From positions 1,116,001-1,180,000 of the forward strand of contig CP075528.1 of the NCBI GenBank assembly GCA_025808875.1: 64,000 nucleotides of DNA. The letters run 5' to 3'. The notes below the pieces were generated by a model. That model was not told where the DNA came from and made no database searches. It saw only the letters and a program-made list of their open reading frames with translations. The position numbers and the translations under genes are program-made. This DNA comes from Enhydrobacter sp. (lineage in GTDB: Bacteria; Pseudomonadota; Alphaproteobacteria; Reyranellales; Reyranellaceae). Below, in pieces: positions 46,873 through 55,283 of the stretch. Numbering within the stretch: the first letter of the stretch is position 1; each line of letters opens with the position of its first letter.

Positions 46873-47724
46873 ATGAATATCCATCCCGACCTCTTGCGCG
46901 CTTTCGTGACCGTTGTGGAATGCGGAGGGTTCTCGCGGGCCGCCGAGCGGCTGCGGCGCGGCCAGTCGGCCATCTCGCTGCAAATGAAGCGTTTGGAGGA
47001 CAGCCTCGGGGCGAAGCTGCTCGAACGGACTCCCCGACACCTGTCGCTGACAAGCGAGGGAGAGTTGCTGCTGGACCACGCCCGGCGCCTGTTGCGCCTC
47101 AACGACGAGTTGGTCGGGCGCTTTACCGAGCGCGAACTTTCCGGCGTCGTTCGCCTCGGAGCGCCAGAGGACTTCGCGACCAGCCACCTGCCGAGCGTGC
47201 TGGCCAAGTTCGCGCGCGCCCATCCCCGGGTTGCCCTGGAAGTGACCTGCGAGTTGACGCTCGAGGTATTCGAGCGCTTCCGGGCTGGCGGTCTCGAGAT
47301 CGCGCTGGTCAAACGGGAGCCCTCAGGCGCGATGGGCGGCATCCGCGTGTGGCGGGAACCGCTGGTCTGGGTCGCCGCCGACCGGCAGATCGCAGAGACA
47401 GAGGGCCCGCTTCCGCTCATCGTCTCGCCGCGGCCGTGCGTCTACCGCAAGCGGGCAACCGATACGCTCGACACGATGGGGCGCCTTTGGCGTGTCGCCT
47501 ATACGTGCGGCTCCTTGGCCGGCACGCACGCAGCCGTTCGTGCGGGCCTCGGCATCACCGTGTTGCCAAAGGAGATGGTGCCAACGGATCTCGCCATTCT
47601 CAACGATGAAGCTCTTGGACTTCCCGACCTGAAGGACACGGAGATGGCGCTGATCGAGGCACCTGACCTGAACCCCGCTGCTGCCCGGCTGCGAGACACG
47701 ATCGTTCGAGAGCTTGAACATTGA
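46873..47724 (+). CDS. LysR-family regulator divergent from isocitrate dehydrogenase
   Basis: A 283-residue LysR protein starting MNIHPDLLRAFVTVVECGGF with HTH through RRGQSAISLQMKRLEDSLGA. The 46873 ATG puts the HTH at the N-terminus; earlier in-frame starts (46810, 46861) add unconserved residues. The divergent arrangement with the ICDH gene suggests control of it. Confidence 0.88.
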   Translation: MNIHPDLLRAFVTVVECGGFSRAAERLRRGQSAISLQMKRLEDSLGAKLLERTPRHLSLTSEGELLLDHARRLLRLNDELVGRFTERELSGVVRLGAPEDFATSHLPSVLAKFARAHPRVALEVTCELTLEVFERFRAGGLEIALVKREPSGAMGGIRVWREPLVWVAADRQIAETEGPLPLIVSPRPCVYRKRATDTLDTMGRLWRVAYTCGSLAGTHAAVRAGLGITVLPKEMVPTDLAILNDEALGLPDLKDTEMALIEAPDLNPAAARLRDTIVRELEH

Positions 47725-47896
47725 GGCGTGCTTCACTTTGATGGCCAGTCGCACCCGTAACGCGATGTCATGGATTCGTTGATCGTCTTCTCAAGAGTCC
47801 GCACTTGGGCTACTGTACATTTGGGGTGGTGCACTGCGCTGAAGCGTAGATCAGTACCTACCCCTAATCTCGCGACAGGCGGGGGAGGAGCCAACG

Positions 47897-48022
47897 ATGA
47901 ATTTCTCGGGCAGGAACCTCTGGTTAGGTTTGATCGCCTTAGCCGTGGTGTTGATCGTGATCGGCTATGCCACTGGCTGGTTCGGCTTCGGTGGCTCACC
48001 GCAACCCGCGCCGCCGCAATAA
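47897..48022 (+). CDS. 41-residue membrane peptide
   Basis: A short frame MNFSGRNLWLGLIALAVVLI with the helix at about residues 8-29 and a tail ending GGSPQPAPPQ. It has a strong ribosome site (GGGGGAGGAG, 7 nt upstream). No homolog I can name; it resembles small bitopic proteins. Too short for automatic calling but well formed. Confidence 0.55.
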   Translation: MNFSGRNLWLGLIALAVVLIVIGYATGWFGFGGSPQPAPPQ

Positions 48023-48059
48023 GAACCCGCTTCGAACCTTGGCAGATGCCGTTTGGCAA

Positions 48060-48300
48060 CGGCCGTCGTCATTGATCGAGAAGTTTCTCTTTGCCATTAA
48101 GTGCGGCCTGAGCGTCCAGTAGTTCGTCGCGACCGATACCCGCCTCAACGTGCGGATGCAGCGCGTGCACCTCTCGTATTTTCCGGAAGACCAGTTGAAG
48201 TAGATCCTCTTGTAGGGGCAGGCGGACACGCACATGCGTCAGCCGCGGCACTTATGCTGGTCTATGAGGACGACACCGTCCTCCTCGCGCTTGTAGATCT
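48060..48300 (-). pseudogene. Fragment of nitrate reductase beta subunit narH
   Basis: The minus-strand frame reads EIYKREEDGVVLIDQHKCRG, a TGA at 48239-48241 in place of the family Trp, then RMCVSACPYKRIYFNWSSG and KYERC. This is the Fe-S ferredoxin-like region of NarH (IYKREEDGIVLIDQDKCRGW in active proteins). A frameshift follows and similarity fades (PHVEAGI). Upstream and downstream parts of narH and all other nar genes are missing here. Confidence 0.82.
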
Positions 48301-48528
48301 CGGTTTCGTCGTTCTCAGCCCACCATCTGCGATCGGTCGTAGTGGCTTTGCGGAGTTTCGGATGCCGGCGGACGCTGCCGCGAGTGCGCGGCTCGAATAT
48401 CATAGCGCCCCAGCGGAAATGTAGTTATCAATTTCATCAACGCTGGGGCGGCACCTCGTGGGAGGACGATCGGATGCACATGCGTATGGCATCGCATCGT
48501 AGGGTTAGCGGTCGCAGCCTAGCGTAGG

Positions 48529-48605
48529 TGGCGCACCCGGCACGATTCGAACGTGCGGCCTCCACCTTCGGAGGGTGGCGCTCTATCCAGCTGAGCTACG
48601 GGTGC
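48529..48605 (-). tRNA. tRNA-Arg(CCG), copy 1
   Basis: Cloverleaf: acceptor GCACCCG/CGGGTGC fully paired, D arm GCTC..GAGC, anticodon stem CCACC/GGTGG with loop CTCCGAA (anticodon CCG), T arm GCACG/CGTGC with TTCGAAT. CCA (48529-48531) is encoded. The 3' end faces the island. Confidence 0.95.
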
Positions 48606-48959
48606 ATCAAGTGCGCTACTAACGCGGCGACCTCGCGTCGGTCAATCGACGTAGACCAGACATTATCCCAGTTCGATCGATCACGCGCAACCGAGATCCC
48701 CATTCTCACCGCAAAAACCATCACGCGCGTAACTCTTGCTCGAACGGTATGCCATCGCGCGAAGGAATGCCGGCAGCAGACAAGCATCGCACAGAAGCGA
48801 ATGTCTGAGCTTGCGCGTTTCGCTCGCACGTCTCACGCGCGCTACGCCGCAGCACGCCAGACTACGTCTCACGCTGCTTCCGTGGTGCTTCCGCGACGGA
48901 TTCGGGCGCGGCGAGAACAAAAAACGATCTTGCTAAGTGCCCGGAAATATGAGAGAAAA
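48606..48959. other. Spacer between the two tRNA-Arg genes
   Basis: About 354 nt without a credible gene; rich in CACGCGC-type words. It may be part of the island end or native intergenic DNA. Confidence 0.5.
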
Positions 48960-49036
<77 letters not shown>

Positions 49037-49083
49037 GCGACGGGGCGGACCATAGCGGAGGCGCCGTTTCGTCGCAAACGCGC

Positions 49084-49602
49084 TCAATCCTCGGTCGGCG
49101 GCCGGGAGCCCGGCTCGGCGCCGGAGGCGGGCGGCTTGAGTTTGGCCTCAACCGAATAGATCAGGCCGGCGACGATCACGACGAGCGCGGTGCCGAGGAC
49201 GGCGATCTGCCAGAGGCCGAGCCCGGCGGCCAGTCCGATCGCGCCGGCGAGCCACATGCCGGCGCCGGTCGTCAGGCCCTGCACCTCGCCGCGCGCCAGG
49301 ATGATCGTGCCGGCCGCCAGGAAGGCGACGCCCGCCGTCACCGCCTCGACGACGCGGATCGGATCGACGCGCAGCGCCTCGCCGGCGAAGACCGGCGCAT
49401 GCACGATCTCGACCGTCAGCACGGCGAAGGTCGCGGCGGCGAGGCAGACCAGGATATGGGTGCGCAGTCCCGCGGGGCGGTGGCGCCATTCGCGTTCGAA
49501 GCCGATGACCGCGCCGAGCAGCGCCGCCAGCAGCAGGCGCGCCGCGATCACGGAAAAGGGCAGCCAGGTCGGCCGGCCGATCTCGTCGAGGACATCCGTC
49601 AT
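49084..49602 (-). CDS. MgtC/SapB-family membrane protein
   Basis: A 172-residue protein with about five membrane segments. The MgtC core AALLGAVIGFEREWRHRPAG followed by LRTHILVCLAAATFAVLT is clear. It has only a short C-terminal tail. MgtC-like proteins are linked to magnesium limitation and acid stress. The start at 49602 gives a family-like N-terminus; the frame continues upstream over ridA. Confidence 0.85.
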   Translation of the reverse strand: MTDVLDEIGRPTWLPFSVIAARLLLAALLGAVIGFEREWRHRPAGLRTHILVCLAAATFAVLTVEIVHAPVFAGEALRVDPIRVVEAVTAGVAFLAAGTIILARGEVQGLTTGAGMWLAGAIGLAAGLGLWQIAVLGTALVVIVAGLIYSVEAKLKPPASGAEPGSRPPTED

Positions 49603-49717
49603 GCGGCCCTGAGAACGCGGGGCAGGGCCCTGCGTTCCGGCCGCCGCTCCAGGGCCAACACGACAGGCGCGTCCGCCTCCGCTAGGATCGCGGCGGTTCG
49701 GTCGAGAGGGAGATTTC

Positions 49718-50119
49718 ATGGCCAAGCAGGTGTTTCGCGACGGCACGGAGGTCGCGGGCTTCTATGCCCGCACCATCAGGACGGGGCCCCTGGTCTTCGT
49801 GTCGGGAACGACGTCGCTCGATGCCAAGGGACGCGTGCAGGGCAAGGATGCCTTCGAGCAGACGCTGATCACCATGCGCAAGATCGAAGGCGGCCTGAAG
49901 TCGGCCGGCGCGCGGCTCAGGGACCTGACGCGGCTCACCATCTTCGTCACCGACATCCGCGACATGGGCGCCGTCTCCAAGGCGCTGGCGCGCGCCCTCA
50001 AGGGCGCGGTGGCGAGCTCGACCCTGGTGGCGGTGAGCGCGCTCGCCGTGCCCGGCCTGCTGGTCGAGATCGAATCGACGGCCTTCCTGCCCGAATCGGG
50101 CAAGGGGCGCGGACGATGA
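49718..50119 (+). CDS. RidA-family (YjgF/UK114) deaminase-like protein
   Basis: A 133-residue trimeric RidA-fold protein: GPLVFVSGTTSLDAKGRV near residues 23-40, LRDLTRLTIFVTDIRDMGAV and VPGLLVEIESTAF. The catalytic Arg seen in true RidA (around residue 105) is not evident, so it may be a non-deaminase subfamily. Overlaps the next gene by 4 nt. Confidence 0.88.
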   Translation: MAKQVFRDGTEVAGFYARTIRTGPLVFVSGTTSLDAKGRVQGKDAFEQTLITMRKIEGGLKSAGARLRDLTRLTIFVTDIRDMGAVSKALARALKGAVASSTLVAVSALAVPGLLVEIESTAFLPESGKGRGR

Positions 50120-50562
50120 GTGCGCTCGGCCGCCGCGCCGTCGTGGCGGGTGGGGTCGCGGGAATCGCGATGGCCGTGCCGCCGCTTCCGGCCGAAGCGC
50201 GCGAGAAGTCGGGCACCGTCCACATCGAGCAGGTCCAGGTCGCCTTCATCGGCAGCGGCAATGTCGGCAGCGGCACGCTGCATTTCCAGGGCAAGACCCA
50301 TCGCTTCACCGTGGGCGGCCTGGGCGTCGGCGGCTTCGGCATCTCCCGGATGGAGGCGACGGGCGAGATCTACGATCTCAAGGAGCTGCGCCAGTTCCCC
50401 GGCGTCTACGTCCAGGCGCGCAAGGGCATGGCGCTGGGCGACAAGGGAAGCGGCGAGATGTGGCTGGAGAACGCCAACGGCGTGCAGATGACCTTGCGCA
50501 CCAGGCGGGTCGGGCTCGCCCTGTCGCTGGGCGGCGACGGCGTCGTCATCGATTTCAGGTGA
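50116..50562 (+). CDS. Conserved exported protein
   Basis: A 148-residue protein with a signal peptide (RRAVVAGGVAGIAMAVPPLP, cleavage near AEA) and a mainly beta domain: VQVAFIGSGNVGSGTLHFQG, then FTVGGLGVGGFGISRMEATG. I recall similar proteobacterial exported proteins but cannot name the family. The twin Arg could allow Tat export. Starts within the ridA stop. Confidence 0.7.
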   Translation: MSALGRRAVVAGGVAGIAMAVPPLPAEAREKSGTVHIEQVQVAFIGSGNVGSGTLHFQGKTHRFTVGGLGVGGFGISRMEATGEIYDLKELRQFPGVYVQARKGMALGDKGSGEMWLENANGVQMTLRTRRVGLALSLGGDGVVIDFR

Positions 50563-50570
50563 GGCGGGCG

Positions 50571-51116
50571 ATGCATCCTTCCAGACGCGCGCTGCGGGCC
50601 TCGGCCCTGGCGGCGCCCCTGTTCCTGTCGACGGTCGCATCGTCGATCGCGCAGGACGAACCGCAGGTCTTCAACGCCTTCGCCACCGTCGAGGCCGAGG
50701 GCACGATCGTGCGTGCCGCCGACAAGCAGTACTTCGTCACCGGCACGCTGACCGGCCGCTTCTACGTCGAGACCGCCGAGGGCCCCGTCGACGGCGGGTT
50801 CGTGACCTGCGCGGCGTCGGCGCGGCTCGACATGGCGACGGCGCGCACCGACGGGCAGGGCGCCTGCACCTTCACCGCCCACGACGGCGCCACCGCCTTC
50901 GGCGACTGGCGATGCGAGGGCTACCAGTTGGTGGGATGCCGCGGCGTCTTCCGGCTGGCCGGCGGCACCGGCCGCTTCGACGGCGCGGTCGGCCAGAGCA
51001 CCTTCGTGTGGCGGCCGAACGCGCAGGAGATGAGGGCACGGATGGAGGACTCGACCATCGACGGCGCCGCCGGCCTGCTGCTGTGGCGCGACTTCGAGGT
51101 GTCGAGGAAGAAGTAG
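50571..51116 (+). CDS. Conserved exported protein
   Basis: A 181-residue protein with signal peptide (residues 1-28, ending SIAQ) and a beta-rich domain with four Cys (VTCAASARL, QGACTF, WRCEGYQLVGCRG). Two disulfides are likely. Function unknown. It follows the previous exported protein after 8 nt, probably one operon with ridA. Confidence 0.72.
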   Translation: MHPSRRALRASALAAPLFLSTVASSIAQDEPQVFNAFATVEAEGTIVRAADKQYFVTGTLTGRFYVETAEGPVDGGFVTCAASARLDMATARTDGQGACTFTAHDGATAFGDWRCEGYQLVGCRGVFRLAGGTGRFDGAVGQSTFVWRPNAQEMRARMEDSTIDGAAGLLLWRDFEVSRKK

Positions 51117-51117
51117 C

Positions 51118-51387
51118 TCAGCCGGGCGGCGGCGGGATGGAGATGCGCTGGTCGCGCAACTCCTTCTCGAGGGCCCGGATGCCCTGGTCGTAGCGTCCCT
51201 TGTCGCAATCGATGCGCGCGCCCAGCACGGTCATGTTCGGCCCGCCCGATCCCTCCTTGAAGCGGGTGAGGTAGTACTCCGCGTGTTCGGCGAGCTGGTA
51301 GCAGCGCGCCTTCCTGGCTTCGTCGACCTGGGCCGCGGCCTCGCCGCCCAGCAACGCCAACAACATCACGCAACCCAGTCGTTTCAC
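51118..51387 (-). CDS. Small exported protein
   Basis: An 89-residue protein with signal peptide (LGCVMLLALLGGEAAAQ) and a helical mature part with two Cys (KARCYQLAEHAEYYLTRF, ARIDCDKGRYDQGIRALEKE). TPR-like composition. Family not recognised. Confidence 0.7.
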   Translation of the reverse strand: MKRLGCVMLLALLGGEAAAQVDEARKARCYQLAEHAEYYLTRFKEGSGGPNMTVLGARIDCDKGRYDQGIRALEKELRDQRISIPPPPG

Positions 51388-51399
51388 GATCTGCCTCCC

Positions 51400-52443
51400 T
51401 CAAGGCTGGGCCCGGCGCGAGCCCCACTCGGCCAGCAGCTCCGGCTGCGAGAGCTCGGCGTCGGCGCCCGACGGCAGCGCGGCGTCATGATCCCCGATCC
51501 AGGCGACGATGTCGCGCGCCACGACCGGCCCCTCCTTGTCGCGCAGCAGCAGATGATAGCCGTTGCGGTAGAAGGCGAGCCGCGAATCGTCGCGCCGCGG
51601 CATCACCGCGATGGCGGCGCGCACGGCGCCCCGGGGCACGATGCGGTCGCCGAAGCCGTGCAGCAGCAGGTAGGGCCGCGCGATGCGCTCCGCCGACCGG
51701 CGCGCCGCGTCCATCAGGTCGACCAGCCCGTAGCCCATGTCGAGGCGCGGCTGGCGCAGGATCAGGGGATCCCTGCGCAGCTTCTCGAGCTGCTCGGGAT
51801 TGTCGGTCGGCCGGTAGTCGATCGAGGTCGGCCCCGACGGCAGCCAGGGCATGGTGTGGGCGAAGAACCACAGCCCGGTGCTGAACAGCGGCCCGAACGT
51901 GTCGCGCGAACGCAGCGCCGGCGCCAGCAGGATCAGCCCGTCGCACGCGAGCCCGCGGTCGGCGGCGACCAGCGCCAGCGCCGCGCCCATGCTTTCGCCG
52001 GCGAGGTAGATGGGCACGCCGGGATGGCGGGCGCGGATCAAGGTGGCGACGGTGCGCGCGTCCTCGACCAAGGTGTCGGTGCCGGGCCAGCGGCCGCGCG
52101 AGGGGCTGGCGCCGAAGCCGCGCATGTCGAAGGCATAGGTCGTGATGCCGTCTTCGGCCCAGATCGGGCCGGGCTCGGCCCACGCCTCGCGATAGTCGCC
52201 GAAGCCGTGCAGGCCGAGGACGATCGCCTTCGGCGCGCCGCCGGCGGCCGGCCAGACGGCGAGCGGCAGCGCGGTGCCGTCAGCCGCGATGTAGCGGTCG
52301 CCCTCCAGCGCCGGCCGGCGCACGGTCTCGCCCGCCGGAACGACCGTCGGCGCGCAGGCTGCGAGCATGACCGGGAGGAAGACCGCCGCTATGATCGAAC
52401 GGCGAACGAGGAGCGAGATCGTGACCGAGCCTTTCGAGACCAT
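51400..52443 (-). CDS. Alpha/beta hydrolase lipoprotein
   Basis: A 347-residue serine hydrolase of the monoglyceride-lipase/lysophospholipase type. Lipoprotein signal with LPVMLAAC (lipobox near residue 29), oxyanion loop [10 protein letters not shown], nucleophile elbow GESMG, acid and His toward the C-terminus ([24 protein letters not shown]). ATG at 52443 overlaps the divergent zinc-finger gene by 23 nt; a shorter start is possible. Confidence 0.85.
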   Translation of the reverse strand: MVSKGSVTISLLVRRSIIAAVFLPVMLAACAPTVVPAGETVRRPALEGDRYIAADGTALPLAVWPAAGGAPKAIVLGLHGFGDYREAWAEPGPIWAEDGITTYAFDMRGFGASPSRGRWPGTDTLVEDARTVATLIRARHPGVPIYLAGESMGAALALVAADRGLACDGLILLAPALRSRDTFGPLFSTGLWFFAHTMPWLPSGPTSIDYRPTDNPEQLEKLRRDPLILRQPRLDMGYGLVDLMDAARRSAERIARPYLLLHGFGDRIVPRGAVRAAIAVMPRRDDSRLAFYRNGYHLLLRDKEGPVVARDIVAWIGDHDAALPSGADAELSQPELLAEWGSRRAQP

Positions 52444-52606
52444 CACCGTCGACACGGACCGGGTCGCCTGCGACGGCGGCGGCGGCCCCCTGGGACACCC
52501 CAAAGTCTACCTCAGTCTGGGCAGGGAAGGGCGGATCGAGTGTCCCTATTGCAGCCGGCTCTACGTGCTGCGCGAGGGCGCGGCTCGTCACGCCCACGCC
52601 CACTGA
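52421..52606 (+). CDS. Zinc-finger (zf-CHCC) protein
   Basis: A 61-residue protein from GTG 52421 (ribosome site GAGGAG): [20 protein letters not shown] with [12 protein letters not shown] gives the C-x8-H-x14-C-x2-C zinc site of the family related to the mitochondrial complex I subunit NDUFS6. Role probably in complex I or Fe-S biology. Confidence 0.85.
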   Translation: MTEPFETITVDTDRVACDGGGGPLGHPKVYLSLGREGRIECPYCSRLYVLREGAARHAHAH

Positions 52607-52618
52607 GGCGTTCGGGCG

Positions 52619-53089
52619 ATGACACAGACCATGAAGCAGCTGGGCGAGGGCTGGAACTGGCGCGATCTGAAGGTCGGCGACCGCTTCAGGACGTTCGGCC
52701 GCACCCTGTTCGAGGCCGACCTGCTCGCCTTCGTGACGCTGTGCGGCTTCTCCGAGGAACTGTTCACCAACACGGAATACATAAAGAGTCACGCGCCGAT
52801 GCGCGGCGGCCATCCGGTGCCGGGCGCGCTGGTCTATTCGATGGCCGAGGGGCTGGTGATCCCGACCACGCTGCAGGGCAGCGGGCTCGCCTTCCTGTCG
52901 ATGGGCTTCGACATCAAGGGCCCGACCTATGTCGGCGACACCATCCATGTCGAGATCGAGGTGACCGAGATCAGGCCGACCTCGAAGGATCCCGCGCGCG
53001 CGCTCGTCCGCACCACCAACCTGGTGAAGAACCAGAAGGGCGAGACGGCGATCGTCTACACGCCGCTGCGCATGATGCAGGGCCGCTGA
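52619..53089 (+). CDS. MaoC-family hotdog dehydratase
   Basis: A 156-residue MaoC-like hydratase domain (FRTFGRTLFEADLLAFVTLC near the N-terminus, PVPGALVYSMAEGLVIPTTL). The canonical catalytic Asp/His pair is represented by less usual residues, so the substrate is uncertain. Paired with a crotonase 1 nt downstream, it suggests an acyl-CoA degradation operon. Confidence 0.85.
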   Translation: MTQTMKQLGEGWNWRDLKVGDRFRTFGRTLFEADLLAFVTLCGFSEELFTNTEYIKSHAPMRGGHPVPGALVYSMAEGLVIPTTLQGSGLAFLSMGFDIKGPTYVGDTIHVEIEVTEIRPTSKDPARALVRTTNLVKNQKGETAIVYTPLRMMQGR

Positions 53090-53090
53090 C

Positions 53091-53867
53091 ATGCCGAAGG
53101 TCGCGGTCGAGACGGAAGGCGCCACCACCATCGTCTCGATCGACCGCTTCGCCGAGGCGCGCAATGCCGTCGATCCCGAGACGGCCGAGCTGCTGCGCGA
53201 CGCCTTCCTCGCCTTCGACCGCGACGCGAACCAGTCGGTCGCCATCCTGACCGGGCGCGGCGGCACGTTCTGCGCCGGATACGATCTCAAGTCGGTGGCG
53301 ATCCGCACGACGGCGCCGATCCGCACGCCCGACTCGCCGGGGCCGATGGGGCCGACCCGCCACCTGCTCTCCAAGCCGGTGATCGCCGCGATCGAGGGAT
53401 ATGCCGTCGCGGGCGGACTCGAGCTGGCGCTGTGGTGCGACCTGCGGGTGGCGTCGGAGACGGCGAAGTTCGGCGTGTTCTGCCGGCGCTGGGGCGTGCC
53501 GCTGATCGACGGCGGCACGGTGCGCCTGCCGCGCCTGATCGGCCACAGCCGCGCGCTCGACATGATCCTGACCGGCCGCGAGGTTGGCGCGCGCGAGGCA
53601 TGGGACTGGGGCCTCGCCAACCGGGTCGTGCCGGCCGGCCGGGCGCTCGCCGAGGCGAAGGCCCTGGCCGAACAGCTCGCGAAGTTCCCGCAGGCCTGCC
53701 TGCGCTCCGACCGCCGCTCGTCGTACGAGCAATGGTCGATGCCGCTCGGCGAGGCGCTGGCCAACGAGGCGAGCCGCGGCCTGCCGGCGCTGCAGGAAGA
53801 GGCGCAGGCGGGCGCCGCGCGCTTCGCCTCCGGCAAGGGCCGCGGCGGCGATTTCGGCGACCTATGA
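53091..53867 (+). CDS. Enoyl-CoA hydratase/isomerase (crotonase) family protein
   Basis: A 258-residue crotonase. Oxyanion-hole segments GGTFCAGYDLKSVA (about 58-71) and IEGYAVAGGLELALWCDLRV (about 100-120) are intact. Length is normal. Very similar to the crotonase at 59613. Overlaps the PhyH gene by 4 nt. Confidence 0.92.
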   Translation: MPKVAVETEGATTIVSIDRFAEARNAVDPETAELLRDAFLAFDRDANQSVAILTGRGGTFCAGYDLKSVAIRTTAPIRTPDSPGPMGPTRHLLSKPVIAAIEGYAVAGGLELALWCDLRVASETAKFGVFCRRWGVPLIDGGTVRLPRLIGHSRALDMILTGREVGAREAWDWGLANRVVPAGRALAEAKALAEQLAKFPQACLRSDRRSSYEQWSMPLGEALANEASRGLPALQEEAQAGAARFASGKGRGGDFGDL

Positions 53868-54691
53868 CGATGCGGCTGCCGAGCGACCAGGAAGTGGCGC
53901 GCTATCGCGCCGACGGCGCGATCTGCCTGCGCGGCGCCTTTCCGATGGACTGGATCGAGCGGCTGCGCGCGGCGGTCGACGCCGACATGGCCGCGCCCGG
54001 GCCGATGGTCCGCATCAACACGCCCAAGGGCGCGCCCGGACTGTTCTTCGTCGACTTCCAGCTCTGGCAGCGCCACGACGCGGCGCGCGCCTTCGTGCAC
54101 GACTCGCCCGCCAAGCACATCGCGCAGCGCCTGATGGGCAGCCGCGAGGTCGTCTACTACCACGACCATCTGCTGGTGAAGGAGCCGGGCACCGAGGAGC
54201 GCACGCCGTGGCACCACGACCAGCCCTACTATCCGATCGATGGCGAGCAGATCGTCTCGCTGTGGCTGCCGCTCGATCCGGTCGATCGCGCGACCTGCGT
54301 CGAGTACGTCCGGGGCTCGCATCGCTGGGGCCGCTGGTTCCAGCCCAAGTTCTTCCGCCAGGGCGGCGTCGACCTGCAGGTCAGCGACCCGCGCTTCGAG
54401 CCGCTGCCCGACCTCGACGCCGAGCGCGACCGGCACGAGTTCCTCGCCTGGGACATGGAGCCGGGCGACGTCGTCGCCTTCCACGCGCTGACCCTGCACG
54501 GCGCCCCGGGCAACCGCTCGACGAGCCGTCGCCGTCGCGCCTGGGCGACGCGCTGGTGCGGCGACGACGCGCGCTACGCCGCGCGGGTCGGCCAGATCTC
54601 GCCGCCGCTCGAGGGTCACGGCCTGAAGCCCGGCGACCGGCTCGACTGCGCGATGTTCCCCAAGGTGCTCGGGCTCAGATCCGCCCGGTGA
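53864..54691 (+). CDS. Phytanoyl-CoA dioxygenase (PhyH) family protein
   Basis: A 275-residue Fe(II)/2-oxoglutarate oxygenase. Iron ligands His117-x-Asp119 (WHHDQPYY) and distal His212 (TLHGAPGNRS, with the 2-oxoglutarate Arg at about 218). Likely hydroxylates a fatty-acid-type or small-molecule substrate. Start shared with the crotonase stop. Confidence 0.92.
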   Translation: MTMRLPSDQEVARYRADGAICLRGAFPMDWIERLRAAVDADMAAPGPMVRINTPKGAPGLFFVDFQLWQRHDAARAFVHDSPAKHIAQRLMGSREVVYYHDHLLVKEPGTEERTPWHHDQPYYPIDGEQIVSLWLPLDPVDRATCVEYVRGSHRWGRWFQPKFFRQGGVDLQVSDPRFEPLPDLDAERDRHEFLAWDMEPGDVVAFHALTLHGAPGNRSTSRRRRAWATRWCGDDARYAARVGQISPPLEGHGLKPGDRLDCAMFPKVLGLRSAR

Positions 54692-54894
54692 ACTTCAGGA
54701 TGCATTGCGCCACGTCTTCGGCATGGGCGGCGATCATGTTGTGATCGGCCCCCGGAATCACCTGCACGTCGAGGACGAGCGTCGGCACGGCGACTTTGGC
54801 AAACTGCTCCGCCGTGAAGCAGGAGGATGGGCGGACCGATTCCGGCCTCGTCGTAGGACAGCCGGATTCCTTCCCGGACCAATTGTCTGATCAT
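54675..54894 (-). pseudogene. Alpha/beta hydrolase gene with large internal deletion
   Basis: The start codon at 54894 begins a normal hydrolase N-terminus (MIRQLVREGIRLSYDEAGIG, then PPILLLHG). About 30 codons in, the DNA passes in another frame to a hydrolase C-terminus (VPTLVLDVQVIPGADHNMIA, AEDVAQCILKFTGRI). The central about 150 residues with the nucleophile Ser are missing. Start overlaps the STAS-like gene stop. Confidence 0.75.
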
Positions 54895-55283
54895 CACGTC
54901 GCGCCTTCCCCCCCGACCGCCAGGGAGTCGAGCCACCGTCGCGCGGCGTCGTGACTGCGGTGGATCTCGAGCGGCCGGGTCCCGGACGCCAGCACCTTGT
55001 AGAGGCGGGCCCGTTCGTAGGAAGAGGCATCCGGTGCGACCAGCGCGATCGCCCCCAGCGCGACAGTTTCGGCGTAGGCCTTGAAGCGCGCCCCGAGCAT
55101 CATCAGGTCGTCGTTGTCGAGATCGATCCGGCCCTCGCCGAGGTCGAAGATCTTGCGGTAGCCGAGCGCGCCGTCGGCGAGCAACTCCTCATGGTAGCGC
55201 ACGGCGTCCTCGAAGGTCAGACGGTCCTTGACGACGGCGACGACCATTCGGTCGGCGTGCGAGATCGAAAGTTCTATGGGCAT
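54894..55283 (-). CDS. STAS/SpoIIAA-like protein
   Basis: A 129-residue alpha/beta protein (MVVAVVKDRLTFEDAVRYHE, then YRKIFDLGEGRIDLDNDDLM) resembling SpoIIAA/STAS-like proteins. The Asp-rich loop at about 48-60 sits where STAS proteins carry the phospho-Ser. It lies downstream of dhaKL (10-nt overlap). Function unknown. Confidence 0.65.
   Translation of the reverse strand: MPIELSISHADRMVVAVVKDRLTFEDAVRYHEELLADGALGYRKIFDLGEGRIDLDNDDLMMLGARFKAYAETVALGAIALVAPDASSYERARLYKVLASGTRPLEIHRSHDAARRWLDSLAVGGEGAT

Noticed and set aside
48606..48959. CRISPR or tandem repeat between the tRNAs because of many CACGCGC words
   Set aside because: The words are irregularly spaced and too short; no repeat-spacer pattern.
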